A stretch of 35,653 nucleotides of DNA from Bryobacterales bacterium (GTDB lineage Bacteria > Acidobacteriota > Terriglobia > Bryobacterales > Bryobacteraceae): assembly GCA_016789745.1 (NCBI GenBank), contig JAEUQF010000469.1:1-35653 (forward strand), read 5' to 3'. Positions within the stretch are counted from its first letter, which is position 1. Every line of letters starts with the position of its first letter. Positions 27,192-35,204 of the stretch are shown piece by piece. Both the position numbers and the translations under genes were made by a program. A model generated the notes under the pieces. The model was not told the DNA's origin and did no database searches. It saw nothing but the letters and a program-made list of their open reading frames with translations.

Positions 27192-28143
27192 GCCGCAGGA
27201 AGAACCACCCCAGCCCCACCACCAGCAGCACCGCGCTCACCACTCGCAACGCCATCGCTTCGTTCGCCCCCAGCTTCCTTCCGATCCAGGCGAACAGCGC
27301 GCCGAACACGCCCAGCAGCATCATCTCCGACGAGATCAGCCCGCTCAGCACTAGCGCCGGATTATAGCCTGTTGCGATGTTGTAGAGCCCCGTAGCCAAC
27401 CCATGGAATCCGCCCAATACCGCCGCCACCAGCCAGCGCTGGCCGGCCGTAGGCAACAGCAGGATCTCCACCGCCAGGTACCCGATCGTCAGCGCCATCG
27501 CGGCCTCCACAAACCGCGGCGCCGGGCTCCAACTCGTCAACGGCAGCGCGATCGCGGCAATCGTCTCTCCCGCAAAGAACGACGCTCCCAGCAGCAGAAA
27601 CTCGCGCCGGGACCGCGCGGCCAGCGCCAGGCACGCCAGGAAAAGCACCGTGGCCCCTCCCGCGAAGGTGCGCGCAAACCCCGACCCGAAAGCGGTAGTG
27701 AAGACCTCCAGCGGCGTCGGCGGCTTGAAGCGCATTCGCGCTTCGGTCTGCGAAAAATCAAAAATGGCCTGATCTGTTTTATCACCCAGAGTGGCCCGCA
27801 GCAGGTGCACGTGGTTCGGTACGGTCACCGAATGGAACGTACACTTGACCTGCAACTCTTCCACCGGCAGCGGCCATTCCAGAGTCGCCGTGCACTTGAA
27901 GGAGTCATCCTGCGTATCGGGCGCGCACTTCGGGTCACGGACCCGAGCCGTCACCCCCTGGCTGGTGAACTGCACATTGGCGAGCAACGTCTGTTCGGGC
28001 GTTTTAACGTGCTGGATCTCGTAGATCGGAATCCGCAGGCTCCACGCTGCCCGATTCCCTTCGATCCGCAGGTCGGCGCTCGACATGCTAATCACGTGGG
28101 CCTGCGCGGTCACCGCCAGCCCAAAACACAGAAGCCACTTCAT
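27181..28143 (-). CDS. HupE/UreJ-like membrane protein
   Basis: This encodes 320 aa from ATG 28143, which overlaps the stop of the AI-2E gene (ATGA). A signal peptide (KWLLCFGLAVTAQA, then H) is followed by a soluble beta-rich domain of ~140 residues containing two cysteines (CAPDTQDDSFKC). Then come about six membrane helices (TVLFLACLALAA, LLLGASFFAGETIAAIALPL, MALTIGYLAVEILLL, VLGGFHGLATGLY, EMMLLGVFGALFAWIG, VVSAVLLVVGLGWFFL). GGFHGLATGLY matches the HupE/UreJ_2 core (G-x-x-H-G). Some relatives carry nickel or cobalt in hydrogenase or urease loci, but no such enzymes are near, so the cargo is unknown. It is the last gene of a minus-strand run and ends inside the S46 peptidase gene. Confidence 0.75.
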   Translation of the reverse strand: MKWLLCFGLAVTAQAHVISMSSADLRIEGNRAAWSLRIPIYEIQHVKTPEQTLLANVQFTSQGVTARVRDPKCAPDTQDDSFKCTATLEWPLPVEELQVKCTFHSVTVPNHVHLLRATLGDKTDQAIFDFSQTEARMRFKPPTPLEVFTTAFGSGFARTFAGGATVLFLACLALAARSRREFLLLGASFFAGETIAAIALPLTSWSPAPRFVEAAMALTIGYLAVEILLLPTAGQRWLVAAVLGGFHGLATGLYNIATGYNPALVLSGLISSEMMLLGVFGALFAWIGRKLGANEAMALRVVSAVLLVVGLGWFFLRLKT

Positions 28144-29177
28144 GTTGTTTGACGCAGCGAACGCAACCACACCAGCCGCAGCGTCGCCATCACGGGAACC
28201 GAAAGAATCATCCCGATGATCCCGCCGATCTCTTCGCCCACCAGTGCGCCGAACAGCACCAGCAGCGGGTTCAACTCCAGGCCATGGCCCAGCAGCAGCG
28301 GCTGCATCACGTAATCCTGAAACAGCCGCAGCAGGATGAAGAACACCACCATCGCCGCCACATGCGGATAGCCGGAGATCAGCGCCACCAGGCAGGCGAT
28401 CACCGCCGTGGCCGCCGGGCCTGCCAGCGGAATAAACTCCAATACCCCGCCGATCACCGCCAGCAATGCCCCGTACGGCACACCGGCGGTCAGGAAGAAC
28501 AACTCGTAGGCGAGAAACGCCACCACGCTCAGCAGGAACAGCGCGCGGATGTACTGGCCCAGCATGTAGTGGATATCGTCCAGCAGCCCTTCCACATGCT
28601 CCTTGCCGCTGAAGCGGCTGAACACATCCACCAGCATCAGCCGGTGCTCCCGCGCACTGTTAAGGATGAGAAAGCTGAGGATGGGAATCAGCAGCGCAAA
28701 GCCGATACTCCCCAGCGCGCCCAGCACCTGCGTCGCGGCATGGCGAAGCACCGGGAGCACCCGCTCCACCCCGCCTTCCAACTGCCCCTGCAGCATCTCG
28801 GAAACAGGGGCGCGCAACGGTTCCAGCCAGTATGGCCAGGTCACCGTGCTCAGTTTGCGCGCGCTCTCGGCGAACTCCGGCATGCGCGCGATGAGGCTGG
28901 CAGCCTGCTCCGAAGCTCGTGCCGAAACCGTGGCGGTGACGGCAGTCAGGCCGGCGATCAGCACAACGTACACGGCAGCTAGTGAAAGCGTACGCGGTGC
29001 GCGTTTGGGCGCGAAACGGTCGACAAAGCTCACCACCGGCGCCAGCAGATAAGCAAAGAAAACCGCGCCCACGAAAATGAGGATCGCGCCGCGGGCTTCA
29101 TAGAGAAAGAACAGAAACAGCAGCGTGGCCGCTACCGACCAGGTGATGCGTGCCGCTTTCGGGTCGATGCCAAGCAT
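28140..29177 (-). CDS. AI-2E family transporter (PerM/TqsA type)
   Basis: This encodes 345 aa with the full AI-2E exporter pattern: two N-terminal helices (ITWSVAATLLFLFFLYEARGAILIF, VGAVFFAYLLAPVV), a third helix and amphipathic segment, then a membrane-rich C-terminal half with the signatures LLDDIHYMLGQYIRALFLLS, VPYGALLAVIGGVLEFIPLAGP and QDYVMQPLLLGHGLELNPLLVLF. The family includes the AI-2 exporter TqsA and Na+/H+ antiporters. Substrate cannot be told from sequence, and no luxS or lsr gene is in view. It is ten bases downstream of the zinc-ribbon gene, and its stop overlaps the HupE-like start, so the three genes are probably one transcript. Confidence 0.9.
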   Translation of the reverse strand: MLGIDPKAARITWSVAATLLFLFFLYEARGAILIFVGAVFFAYLLAPVVSFVDRFAPKRAPRTLSLAAVYVVLIAGLTAVTATVSARASEQAASLIARMPEFAESARKLSTVTWPYWLEPLRAPVSEMLQGQLEGGVERVLPVLRHAATQVLGALGSIGFALLIPILSFLILNSAREHRLMLVDVFSRFSGKEHVEGLLDDIHYMLGQYIRALFLLSVVAFLAYELFFLTAGVPYGALLAVIGGVLEFIPLAGPAATAVIACLVALISGYPHVAAMVVFFILLRLFQDYVMQPLLLGHGLELNPLLVLFGALVGEEIGGIIGMILSVPVMATLRLVWLRSLRQTT

Positions 29178-29187
29178 GCGCGGGAGC

Positions 29188-29925
29188 TCAGTTACCGTGC
29201 TCGTCGACGGCTTGCGGCGGGTTGTAGAACAGAATGCGCTTGCAGCTTTCGCAGAACACCAGGCCGTCCTTAGCGGTGCGTAGCTCCTGCATCACAGCGG
29301 GCCGTATGATCATGTGGCACGCCGAGCAACTGCTATCGACGGCTTCGGCCACGGCGATGCCGTTCGGATACCGCTTGTGCAGCCGCTCATAGTTGGCCAG
29401 GTAGTCCTTGCGAGCCTGGGCCGCGGTGGCGGCACGCTCGGCTTTACACTCGGCCAGTTTCTTCTGGGTAGCGCCGCTGCGTTCGCGGGCGGTCACCTTC
29501 TCGGCTTCCACCTGTTTGCCTTCCACGGCGAGGTCGGTTTCCGCCTTCTTCACCGCGCCGTCCAACGGTTCGGATTCGCCCATCAGATCCAGAATGCGGT
29601 CCTCACATTTGCGGATCTCGCCCTGGCAATATTCAATCTCGTGTTGGAACGCCCGATATTGTTCGTTCGTCTTGGCCGACAGAATCTGGTCACGCAGCTT
29701 GGAGATCTTCTGCTCCTGGACCTTGATGTCGTCCTCCAGGCGCTTGCGTTCCTTGATGTTGGCCGCAAGGGCCGCGCGGTCGATCTCCAGACGCCGCTTA
29801 TGCGAGTCCAGCGCCCTCTCGATTTCCGCGATCCGTTTCGGTAGCGCCGCGATTTCGAGTTCTAAGGCAACGGCTTGGTTATCTAGATCCTGGATTTTGA
29901 GGACTAGACTTAGGTCCTGGTTCAT
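29188..29925 (-). CDS. Coiled-coil protein with C4 zinc ribbon (zf-RING_7/FlgZ-like)
   Basis: This encodes 245 aa. Residues ~1-180 are a long antiparallel coiled coil rich in Lys, Glu, Ala and Leu (LDNQAVALELEIAAL, then LDSHKRRLEIDRAALAANI). The C-terminus is a zinc ribbon with two CxxC pairs: CSACHMIIRP and CESCKRILFY. This matches the DUF164/zf-RING_7 family, which includes Helicobacter HP0958 (FlgZ) and chlamydial CdsZ, adaptors or chaperones in secretion and flagellar control. Non-flagellated bacteria carry it widely with unknown job. ATG 29925 has a TACAAT -10-like box (29941-29936) only ten bases upstream and no clear ribosome site. It is first of a likely three-gene set with the AI-2E and HupE-like genes. 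Confidence 0.88.
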   Translation of the reverse strand: MNQDLSLVLKIQDLDNQAVALELEIAALPKRIAEIERALDSHKRRLEIDRAALAANIKERKRLEDDIKVQEQKISKLRDQILSAKTNEQYRAFQHEIEYCQGEIRKCEDRILDLMGESEPLDGAVKKAETDLAVEGKQVEAEKVTARERSGATQKKLAECKAERAATAAQARKDYLANYERLHKRYPNGIAVAEAVDSSCSACHMIIRPAVMQELRTAKDGLVFCESCKRILFYNPPQAVDEHGN

Positions 29926-29935
29926 GAACCTAGGT

Positions 29936-29941
29936 ATTGTA
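29936..29941 (-). promoter_or_regulatory. -10 box close to the zinc-ribbon gene start
   Basis: TACAAT on the minus strand (five of six matches to the -10 consensus) lies ten bases before ATG 29925, in the 44-base gap after murJ. It may give the zinc-ribbon, AI-2E and HupE-like genes their own short-leader transcript. No convincing -35 is present. Confidence 0.35.
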
Positions 29942-29969
29942 ACACTCAGGTGGAAACCGGCCTCCGCGT

Positions 29970-31622
29970 TTACCGGAAGCGCCGCAGAATCGGCCGTACC
30001 AGCGCGCTAAACGCCGGTTGCAACTCAGGGATCCGCAGTTGCCGCGCCACAAAGTAAAACACCGCCACTCCCAGCGGAATGCTCACCATCAGGTCCAACA
30101 GAAACGCGACTCGCGTCAAACCAAAGCGGCCAAGGATCAAATGGTTCGACCCCGCAATCACCACACCCATACTCAACGCCGCTACCGCCACTTTCCACAG
30201 GCTCGAAACCAAGTCCCGCCCATACAGCCCCGATAGCCGCGCCCGTACAATCGCGAACTGCGCGATGAATCCGAATAGCGCCACCGCCGACGTCGACAGC
30301 GCCAGCCCCTCGTGGCCCATCCCAAAATAGTGAATCATCGAATAGGCCGTGCCGTAGTTGATCACGATGGTCGAAAACGACACGATCATCGGCGTGCGCG
30401 CGTCGCCCAAGGCATAGAACGCCGGCGTAATCACCTTCACTCCCGAATAACCCAGCAGCCCGATCGAAAAGAAACTCAGCGCCGCCGCCGTCTGCTGCGT
30501 GTCATAAAGCTGGAACCGCCCGCCCTGGTAGATGGAGCCGATGATGGCCTGCCCCAGCACGAACAGGCCCACCGACGACGGCACCGTCAACAGAAACACA
30601 GTCGCCAGCGCATGCGACAGCGTCTTCTTGAACTCCTCGAAATTGCCGCTGGCGGCGCTGCGAGAGATGGACGGCAGCGTCGCGGTGGCCATGGCCACGC
30701 CAAAGAGCCCCAGCGGCAACTGCATGAAGCGGAATGCATAGCCCAGCCAACTCACCGGCCCATCGGCGCCGCGCACCGCGTCGGTCAACGTGGAGGCGAA
30801 GCTCGTATTCACCAGCACGTTGATCTGCACCGCCGCATTGCCCAGAATCGCCGGACCCATCAGCCGGATAATGCGGCGCAGCCCGGGCTCGGACCAATCA
30901 ATGTGCGGGCGAAATGAGAAGCCCTGTTTGTAGAGCGCGGGTAGTTGCCACGCCAACTGCAAGGCCCCGCCGGCCACCACGCCCAGCGCCATCCCCATGA
31001 TGCGTGAGATGCCGATATACGGCCCCAACACCACACCCAGCAGCAGCCCGATCGACACACTGCCGATATTGAACATCGTCGACGCCATCGCCGGAATGCC
31101 GAAAACATTGCAGGCGTTCAAAACCCCCATCGCCTGTGCCGCCAGCGCCACCAATAACAAAAACGGAAACATCACCCGCGTCATCGTCACCGCGAGCTCA
31201 TGCTTGCCTTCCACCGCGCGATAGCCCGGCGCGAACAGATCCACCAACTGCGGCGCAAACAGAATTCCCAGCACACAGAACGTGCCGACGATAATCACCA
31301 GTGCCGTGCCGACAAGGTTCGCCAGCCGCGCCGCGTCCTCTTTCGACCGTTTCGAAAGATACTCCGTGAACGTGGGTACGAAGGCCGAGGAGAGCGCCCC
31401 TTCCGCAAACAGGTCGCGCGTCAGGTTCGGAATCCGGAAGCCCAGCAGAAACGCATCGTAGGCCAGACTGGCGCCAAACAGCCGCGCCATCACGATCTCG
31501 CGCACCAGCCCCGTCACCCGGCTCATGCCAATGGCCGCCGAGGCGACACCGGCCGACCGGACTACCTGGTCAGAAGGGGTCCCCGGCTTGGGGTCGCGAG
31601 TCGTCGTGCTGACCTCAGGCAC
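29970..31622 (-). CDS. murJ: Lipid II flippase MurJ (MviN)
   Basis: This encodes about 550 aa from GTG 31622, a start that overlaps the end of the M20 peptidase gene by eight bases; TTG at 31646 or 31634 is also possible, and no good ribosome site decides it. A ~30-residue polar N-terminal tail precedes the MOP-family core, starting GMSRVTGLVREIVMARLFGAS with the conserved R-x-x-G-x-x-R-E. Fourteen or so hydrophobic helices follow, with DLFAEGALSSAFVPTF, QMGVLNACNVFGIPAMASTMFN-like segments and RTPMIVSFSTIVINY. It flips peptidoglycan precursor across the inner membrane and is normally essential. The overlap suggests coupling to the upstream peptidase gene. Confidence 0.92.
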   Translation of the reverse strand: MPEVSTTTRDPKPGTPSDQVVRSAGVASAAIGMSRVTGLVREIVMARLFGASLAYDAFLLGFRIPNLTRDLFAEGALSSAFVPTFTEYLSKRSKEDAARLANLVGTALVIIVGTFCVLGILFAPQLVDLFAPGYRAVEGKHELAVTMTRVMFPFLLLVALAAQAMGVLNACNVFGIPAMASTMFNIGSVSIGLLLGVVLGPYIGISRIMGMALGVVAGGALQLAWQLPALYKQGFSFRPHIDWSEPGLRRIIRLMGPAILGNAAVQINVLVNTSFASTLTDAVRGADGPVSWLGYAFRFMQLPLGLFGVAMATATLPSISRSAASGNFEEFKKTLSHALATVFLLTVPSSVGLFVLGQAIIGSIYQGGRFQLYDTQQTAAALSFFSIGLLGYSGVKVITPAFYALGDARTPMIVSFSTIVINYGTAYSMIHYFGMGHEGLALSTSAVALFGFIAQFAIVRARLSGLYGRDLVSSLWKVAVAALSMGVVIAGSNHLILGRFGLTRVAFLLDLMVSIPLGVAVFYFVARQLRIPELQPAFSALVRPILRRFR

Positions 31623-32988
31623 CGTAGCGCTCAAAGAATCGCGCAATGGTGCGGATTCCGGTGTAGTAGTTGGCCAGGCAGTATTTCTCGTTGGGCGAAT
31701 GCAGCCCGTCGTCCGGGAGCCCGAAGCCCATCAGTACCGTCGGAATGCCTAAATAGGTGGCGAACTCGCCAACAATCGGGATCGACCCGCCGGAGCGCGT
31801 GAACACCGTGGGACGCCCCAGCTCTTCGCCAAACACCTCGGCCGCGCAGGCAATGGCCGGATGTTGCGGGTTCACCACAATCGCCGGACCGCCCGACAGC
31901 ACCTTCAGGCTCACCGTGCAGCCGGCCGGCGTGTTCGCCTTCAGAAACTCACGGAAGCCTTCGATCACCTTCTCCGGGTTCTGATTCGGCACCAGCCGGA
32001 AACTCACCTTCGCCGTGGCCTTCGCTGGGATCACAGTCTTCGCCCCCGCGCCCGTGAATCCGCCGGCAATCCCGTGCACTTCCATCGTCGGGCGAGACCA
32101 GGTCCGTTCCAGCACGCTATACGCCGCCTCGCCGGTCAACTGCGTCGACCCGACTTCCTTCGCTAAAAAATCGGCCTCGGAAAACGGCAGCCCCTTCCAC
32201 GATTCCAGTTCCGCCGGATCAGGATTCGCCACGTCATCATAAATGCCCGGAACCTGGATCACGCCATCGGGCGTCTTGGCGCGGCTCAGCATCTCGACCA
32301 GGCCAAACACCGCGTTCGGCGCCGCGCCGCCATACAGGCCCGAATGCAGGTCCCGCGCCGGGCCCGTGCATTCCACTTCCATATAAATCAGCCCGCGCAG
32401 GCCGATGCACAACGTGGGTATCCCTTCGGCATACAGCGCCGTATCAGACACCAGCGCCACGTCTGCCTTCAGTTTCTCCTGGTTGGCCGGCACGTACTTG
32501 GATATCGACGCGCCGCCCACTTCCTCTTCCCCTTCAATCAGGAACTTCACGTTCAAAGGCAGCTTGCCGTCATGCAGCGCGTGCAAGGCTTCAATCGCCT
32601 TGATGTGCATGTACATCTGTCCCTTGTCATCGGCCGAGCCGCGCGCATACAGATTGCCGTCGCGAATGGTCGGCTCAAACGGCGCCGTGTGCCAGAGCTC
32701 CAGCGGGTCCGGCGGCTGTACGTCGTAGTGTCCGTAACACAGAACCGTCGGCTTGCCGGGGGCGTGCAGCCAGTCGGCGTACACCAGCGGATGGCGCTCG
32801 GTCTCGATGATCTCGACATTCTCCAGCCCCGCCGCGGTCAGTTGCGCGGCGACGAACTCGGCCGCGCGCCGCACGTCGGCAACGTGGTCCGGTGAGGTGC
32901 TGATGCTCGGAATGCGAAGGAATTCTTCCAGTTCCGCGAGAAATCGGTTCTGGTTATCGGCGACGTAGGTGGCAAGGGACGCAGGCAT
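31615..32988 (-). CDS. M20 family dipeptidase/metallopeptidase
   Basis: This encodes 457 aa from ATG 32988. ATG 33006 is in frame but overlaps a consensus TATAAT box, so it would fall before the transcription start. M20 marks: CYGHYDVQPPDPLELW (His87 metal ligand, Asp89), GSADDKGQ (117-124, bridging Asp), EGEEEVGG (152-159, general-base Glu and a ligand), ARDLHSGLYGG (dimerisation-domain His) and a late LHSPNEKY (last His ligand). It matches the dipeptidase/carnosinase-like branch that cleaves dipeptides in the cytoplasm with two zinc ions. That complements the secreted S46 dipeptidyl-peptidase at 25146, which would feed dipeptides. murJ follows with an eight-base overlap. Confidence 0.93.
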   Translation of the reverse strand: MPASLATYVADNQNRFLAELEEFLRIPSISTSPDHVADVRRAAEFVAAQLTAAGLENVEIIETERHPLVYADWLHAPGKPTVLCYGHYDVQPPDPLELWHTAPFEPTIRDGNLYARGSADDKGQMYMHIKAIEALHALHDGKLPLNVKFLIEGEEEVGGASISKYVPANQEKLKADVALVSDTALYAEGIPTLCIGLRGLIYMEVECTGPARDLHSGLYGGAAPNAVFGLVEMLSRAKTPDGVIQVPGIYDDVANPDPAELESWKGLPFSEADFLAKEVGSTQLTGEAAYSVLERTWSRPTMEVHGIAGGFTGAGAKTVIPAKATAKVSFRLVPNQNPEKVIEGFREFLKANTPAGCTVSLKVLSGGPAIVVNPQHPAIACAAEVFGEELGRPTVFTRSGGSIPIVGEFATYLGIPTVLMGFGLPDDGLHSPNEKYCLANYYTGIRTIARFFERYGA

Positions 32989-33004
32989 GGCGAGGGGTGT
33001 TCTC

Positions 33005-33010
33005 ATTATA
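33005..33010 (-). promoter_or_regulatory. Consensus -10 box of the M20 peptidase/murJ transcript
   Basis: A perfect TATAAT on the minus strand lies 16 bases before ATG 32988. Transcription would start near 32998, giving a leader of about ten bases. The -35 position has no clear match; a TTGCCA upstream is too far at 21 bases. This box is the reason for rejecting the in-frame ATG at 33006. Confidence 0.45.
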
Positions 33011-33140
33011 GAGCCTGCGACGGGCTGATCCTGGCAAGGAATTTTCCAGCGAACCCCCACACCTCGCCGTCATTCTCCTGACATCCCTGACGGGCTATCA
33101 TAGTAGGTTAGTCAGCTACAAGGAGTCATCCTAACAATCT

Positions 33141-34148
33141 ATGCCAATCAAAGTTGGAATCAATGGCCTTGGCCGTATCGGCCGCAACGTCGTCCGGGCA
33201 GGTTTGAACAACCCGGATATTCAATTCGTGGCCGCCAACGATCTCACGGACGTGAAGACGCTGGCCCACCTGCTGAAGTACGACTCCATCCTCGGCCCGC
33301 TGAAGGAAGAGGTGAAGCACGATGTCGACAGCATCCAGGTCGGCAAGCATGATATCAAGATCTTCGCCATTAAGGATCCGGCGCAGATTGACTGGAGCTC
33401 GTTGGGTGTCGATATCGTGATCGAATCGACCGGCAAGTTCACCGACGCGGAGGGTGCCGGCAAGCACCTGAAGGGCTCGGTGAAGAAGGTGATCATCTCG
33501 GCTCCTGCCAAGGGTGAAGATATCACCATCGTGCTCGGCGTCAACGACGGCGCCTATGATGCCTCCAAGCACAAGATCATCTCCAATGCATCCTGCACCA
33601 CCAACTGCCTTGGACCCGTGGTGAAGGTGCTGCATGAGAAGTTCGGCGTGAAGAAGGGGTCCATGACCACTATTCACAGCTACACCAACGACCAGAACGT
33701 CCTCGACTTCCCGCACAAGGATCTCCGCCGCGCCCGTGCCGCCGCCATGAACATGATCCCCACCACCACCGGCGCCGCTAAGGCGATCGGGCTGGTCATG
33801 CCGGAGTTGAAGGGCAAGCTCGACGGCTACGCCATGCGCGTGCCGACCCCGAACGTCTCGGTCGTGGATTTCGTGTGCGAACTGGCCACGCCGACCACGG
33901 CGGAAGCCGTGAACGCGGCGCTGAAGGAAGCCTCTGAAGGGCCCATGAAGGGCATCCTGGGCTACACCACAGATCCGGTGGTTTCGAGCGACATGATGCA
34001 GAACTCCAACAGCTCCATCGTCGATGCTGACCTCACCAAGGTTCTCGACGGCAACATGTTGAAGGTCGTTTCCTGGTACGACAACGAGTGGGGCTACTCC
34101 TGCCGCGTTGTCGACCTGGTGAAGTTCCTGGCCGATAAGGGCCTCTAA
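33141..34148 (+). CDS. gap: Glyceraldehyde-3-phosphate dehydrogenase, type I
   Basis: This encodes 335 aa, full length for the phosphorylating enzyme of glycolysis. The Rossmann start KVGINGLGRIGRNVVRA, Asp34 (AANDLTD) favouring NAD, catalytic Cys152 (NASCTTNCLGP) and His179 (TTIHSYTNDQ) are present, as are the phosphate-site stretches RRARAAAMNMIPTTTGAAKA and the end WYDNEWGYSCRVVDL. It oxidises glyceraldehyde 3-phosphate to 1,3-bisphosphoglycerate in the cytoplasm. AAGGAG (33120-33125) precedes ATG 33141 at a long spacing of 15 bases. A weak promoter is possible upstream: CTGACA at 33078-33083, with CATAGT at 33099-33104 spaced only 15. No other glycolytic genes (pgk, tpi) are adjacent. A strong terminator-like hairpin follows at 34176-34238. 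Confidence 0.97.
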   Translation: MPIKVGINGLGRIGRNVVRAGLNNPDIQFVAANDLTDVKTLAHLLKYDSILGPLKEEVKHDVDSIQVGKHDIKIFAIKDPAQIDWSSLGVDIVIESTGKFTDAEGAGKHLKGSVKKVIISAPAKGEDITIVLGVNDGAYDASKHKIISNASCTTNCLGPVVKVLHEKFGVKKGSMTTIHSYTNDQNVLDFPHKDLRRARAAAMNMIPTTTGAAKAIGLVMPELKGKLDGYAMRVPTPNVSVVDFVCELATPTTAEAVNAALKEASEGPMKGILGYTTDPVVSSDMMQNSNSSIVDADLTKVLDGNMLKVVSWYDNEWGYSCRVVDLVKFLADKGL

Positions 34149-34175
34149 CCCACACTTCGTCCGTTTTCGTTTGAG

Positions 34176-34238
34176 ACTCCCGGTCTCCCCAGCCCACTAC
34201 ATTTGGTAGCGGGCTCGCAGGCGGGCCCGGGAGTTTTT
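34176..34238 (+). terminator. Terminator-like hairpin after gap, covering the next gene's ribosome site
   Basis: The outer arms ACTCCCGG (34176-34183) and CCGGGAGT (34227-34234) pair perfectly over 8 bp. An inner stem pairs GCCCACTAC (34192-34200) with GTAGCGGGC (34206-34214), with one mismatch and loop ATTTG. The outer arm runs into TTTTT (34234-34238). This is a rho-independent terminator for gap. The GGGAG in the 3' arm (34229-34233) is also the only ribosome site for the ATG at 34240, so the hairpin would hide it. Confidence 0.7.
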
Positions 34239-34239
34239 C

Positions 34240-35031
34240 ATGCAGCCCACCCTTGTTGATCCTCTCCCCATCGCGGATCATGCGATTCCCACACATCTGG
34301 CCGCCTTTGACGAGATGCTTGGCACCGGAGGTCTTCCGTGCGGCCGGATTCTCGAACTGTTTGGCGAACCGGAGTGCGGCAAAACCACCTTTGCCCTCAA
34401 CCTCGTCGCCGCTGCCCAGCAGTTCGGCGCCAAGTGCGTCCTGGTGGATGCCGAAAGAACCCTCGATGCCCGCTGGGCCGAGCAGTGCGGGGTGCGCACC
34501 GCGGATCTCACCGTGCTGCGCCCCGACAGCGGCCAGCAGGCCGTCGTCATGATCGAATCCCTCCTGCGCACCTTTAGCGTCGACTTCCTGGTCGTCGATT
34601 CGGCCGCCGCCCTGGTCCCCGAAGAAGAACTCGAGGCGTCGCTCGAGGATGCCCCAGAGGACCTCCACCTGCAATTCCTCACCCGCAGCCTGCGCCGCAT
34701 CAGCACCATCGCCTCCCGCTCCCGCTGCGCCGTGCTATTCCTCAACCAGGCACGCTCCCGATTCAAGGAAGACGGCATGGAGACCTCCGCCGGCGCCCGC
34801 GCCCTCGCCCAGTACGCTGCCATCCGCATTCGCATGAAGGCCGCTGCCCACATCTTCGAGTCCGGCCGCATGACGGGCCGCCGCGTCACCTTGCTGACCC
34901 TGAAGAACAAGTTGGGCGAGCCCTACGCCGAGGCCGGCTTCGACCTGGTCAACGGGCGTGTGCGTGTCGTGGAACGAAAAGGTGTGGAAAGCGCCGATAC
35001 CGCACGCCGCGCCGCCGGGCTGGGACGTTAG
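34240..35031 (+). CDS. Minimal RecA-like ATPase
   Basis: This encodes 263 aa; normal RecA is ~350. The ATPase core is clear: MLGTGGLPCGRILELFGEPECGKTTFA (Walker A 42-50), catalytic Glu72 in DAERTLDARWAEQCGV (RecA has DAEHALDP), Walker B DFLVVDSAAALVP, and FLNQARSRFKEDGMETSAGARAL corresponding to the FINQIR and loop-2 region. KNKLGEPYAEAGFDL matches RecA's K-N-K stretch. The N-terminal helix/strand that joins RecA subunits into filaments and the C-terminal domain are absent. It is therefore a RecA paralogue rather than the main recombinase. ImuA-type proteins are also short RecA relatives, but no imuB or dnaE2 is here. Its ribosome site lies within the gap terminator hairpin. The role is unknown; DNA repair control is a guess. 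Confidence 0.8.
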   Translation: MQPTLVDPLPIADHAIPTHLAAFDEMLGTGGLPCGRILELFGEPECGKTTFALNLVAAAQQFGAKCVLVDAERTLDARWAEQCGVRTADLTVLRPDSGQQAVVMIESLLRTFSVDFLVVDSAAALVPEEELEASLEDAPEDLHLQFLTRSLRRISTIASRSRCAVLFLNQARSRFKEDGMETSAGARALAQYAAIRIRMKAAAHIFESGRMTGRRVTLLTLKNKLGEPYAEAGFDLVNGRVRVVERKGVESADTARRAAGLGR

Positions 35032-35036
35032 CCTGC

Positions 35037-35057
35037 TTTCCACAGCCGCTGTGGAAA
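35037..35057. repeat. Perfect hairpin containing DnaA-box-like sequences
   Basis: The arms TTTCCACAG (35037-35045) and CTGTGGAAA (35049-35057) pair over 9 bp with a CCG loop, six bases after the RecA-like stop. No T-run follows, so it is a weak terminator candidate. Base 35058 extends the right arm so that the minus strand reads TTTTCCACA (35058-35050), a full match to the DnaA-box consensus TTWTNCACA. Confidence 0.5.
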
Positions 35058-35175
35058 ACGTTTAAAACATCCATCGCCAGTTCTGTTTTTGCACCGGAGG
35101 CCCGTCAAATCGGCGTCCGGAGCACCTTACCTGCAAAAAATCCAGGAAAAACGCCCGTTTTCGCGCTTCCACCTC

Positions 35176-35204
35176 TTTACTCCGTGCCTGCGTTCCCTTA
35201 TGAT
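35176..35204 (+). promoter_or_regulatory. Candidate promoter of the HU gene
   Basis: TTTACT (35176-35181; four of six matches to -35) is separated by 17 bases from TATGAT (35199-35204; five of six matches to -10). Transcription would start near 35211, giving a ~100-base leader before the HU start. The rest of the 283-base gap (35032-35314) holds the hairpin at 35037 and an 8-bp inverted repeat TTTTTGCA/TGCAAAAA, with no further gene. Confidence 0.4.

Noticed and set aside
29919..29930. 12-bp palindrome GGTTCATGAACC over the zinc-ribbon start codon
   Set aside because: Several 12-bp palindromes are expected by chance in 35 kb, and nothing else marks this one as an operator.
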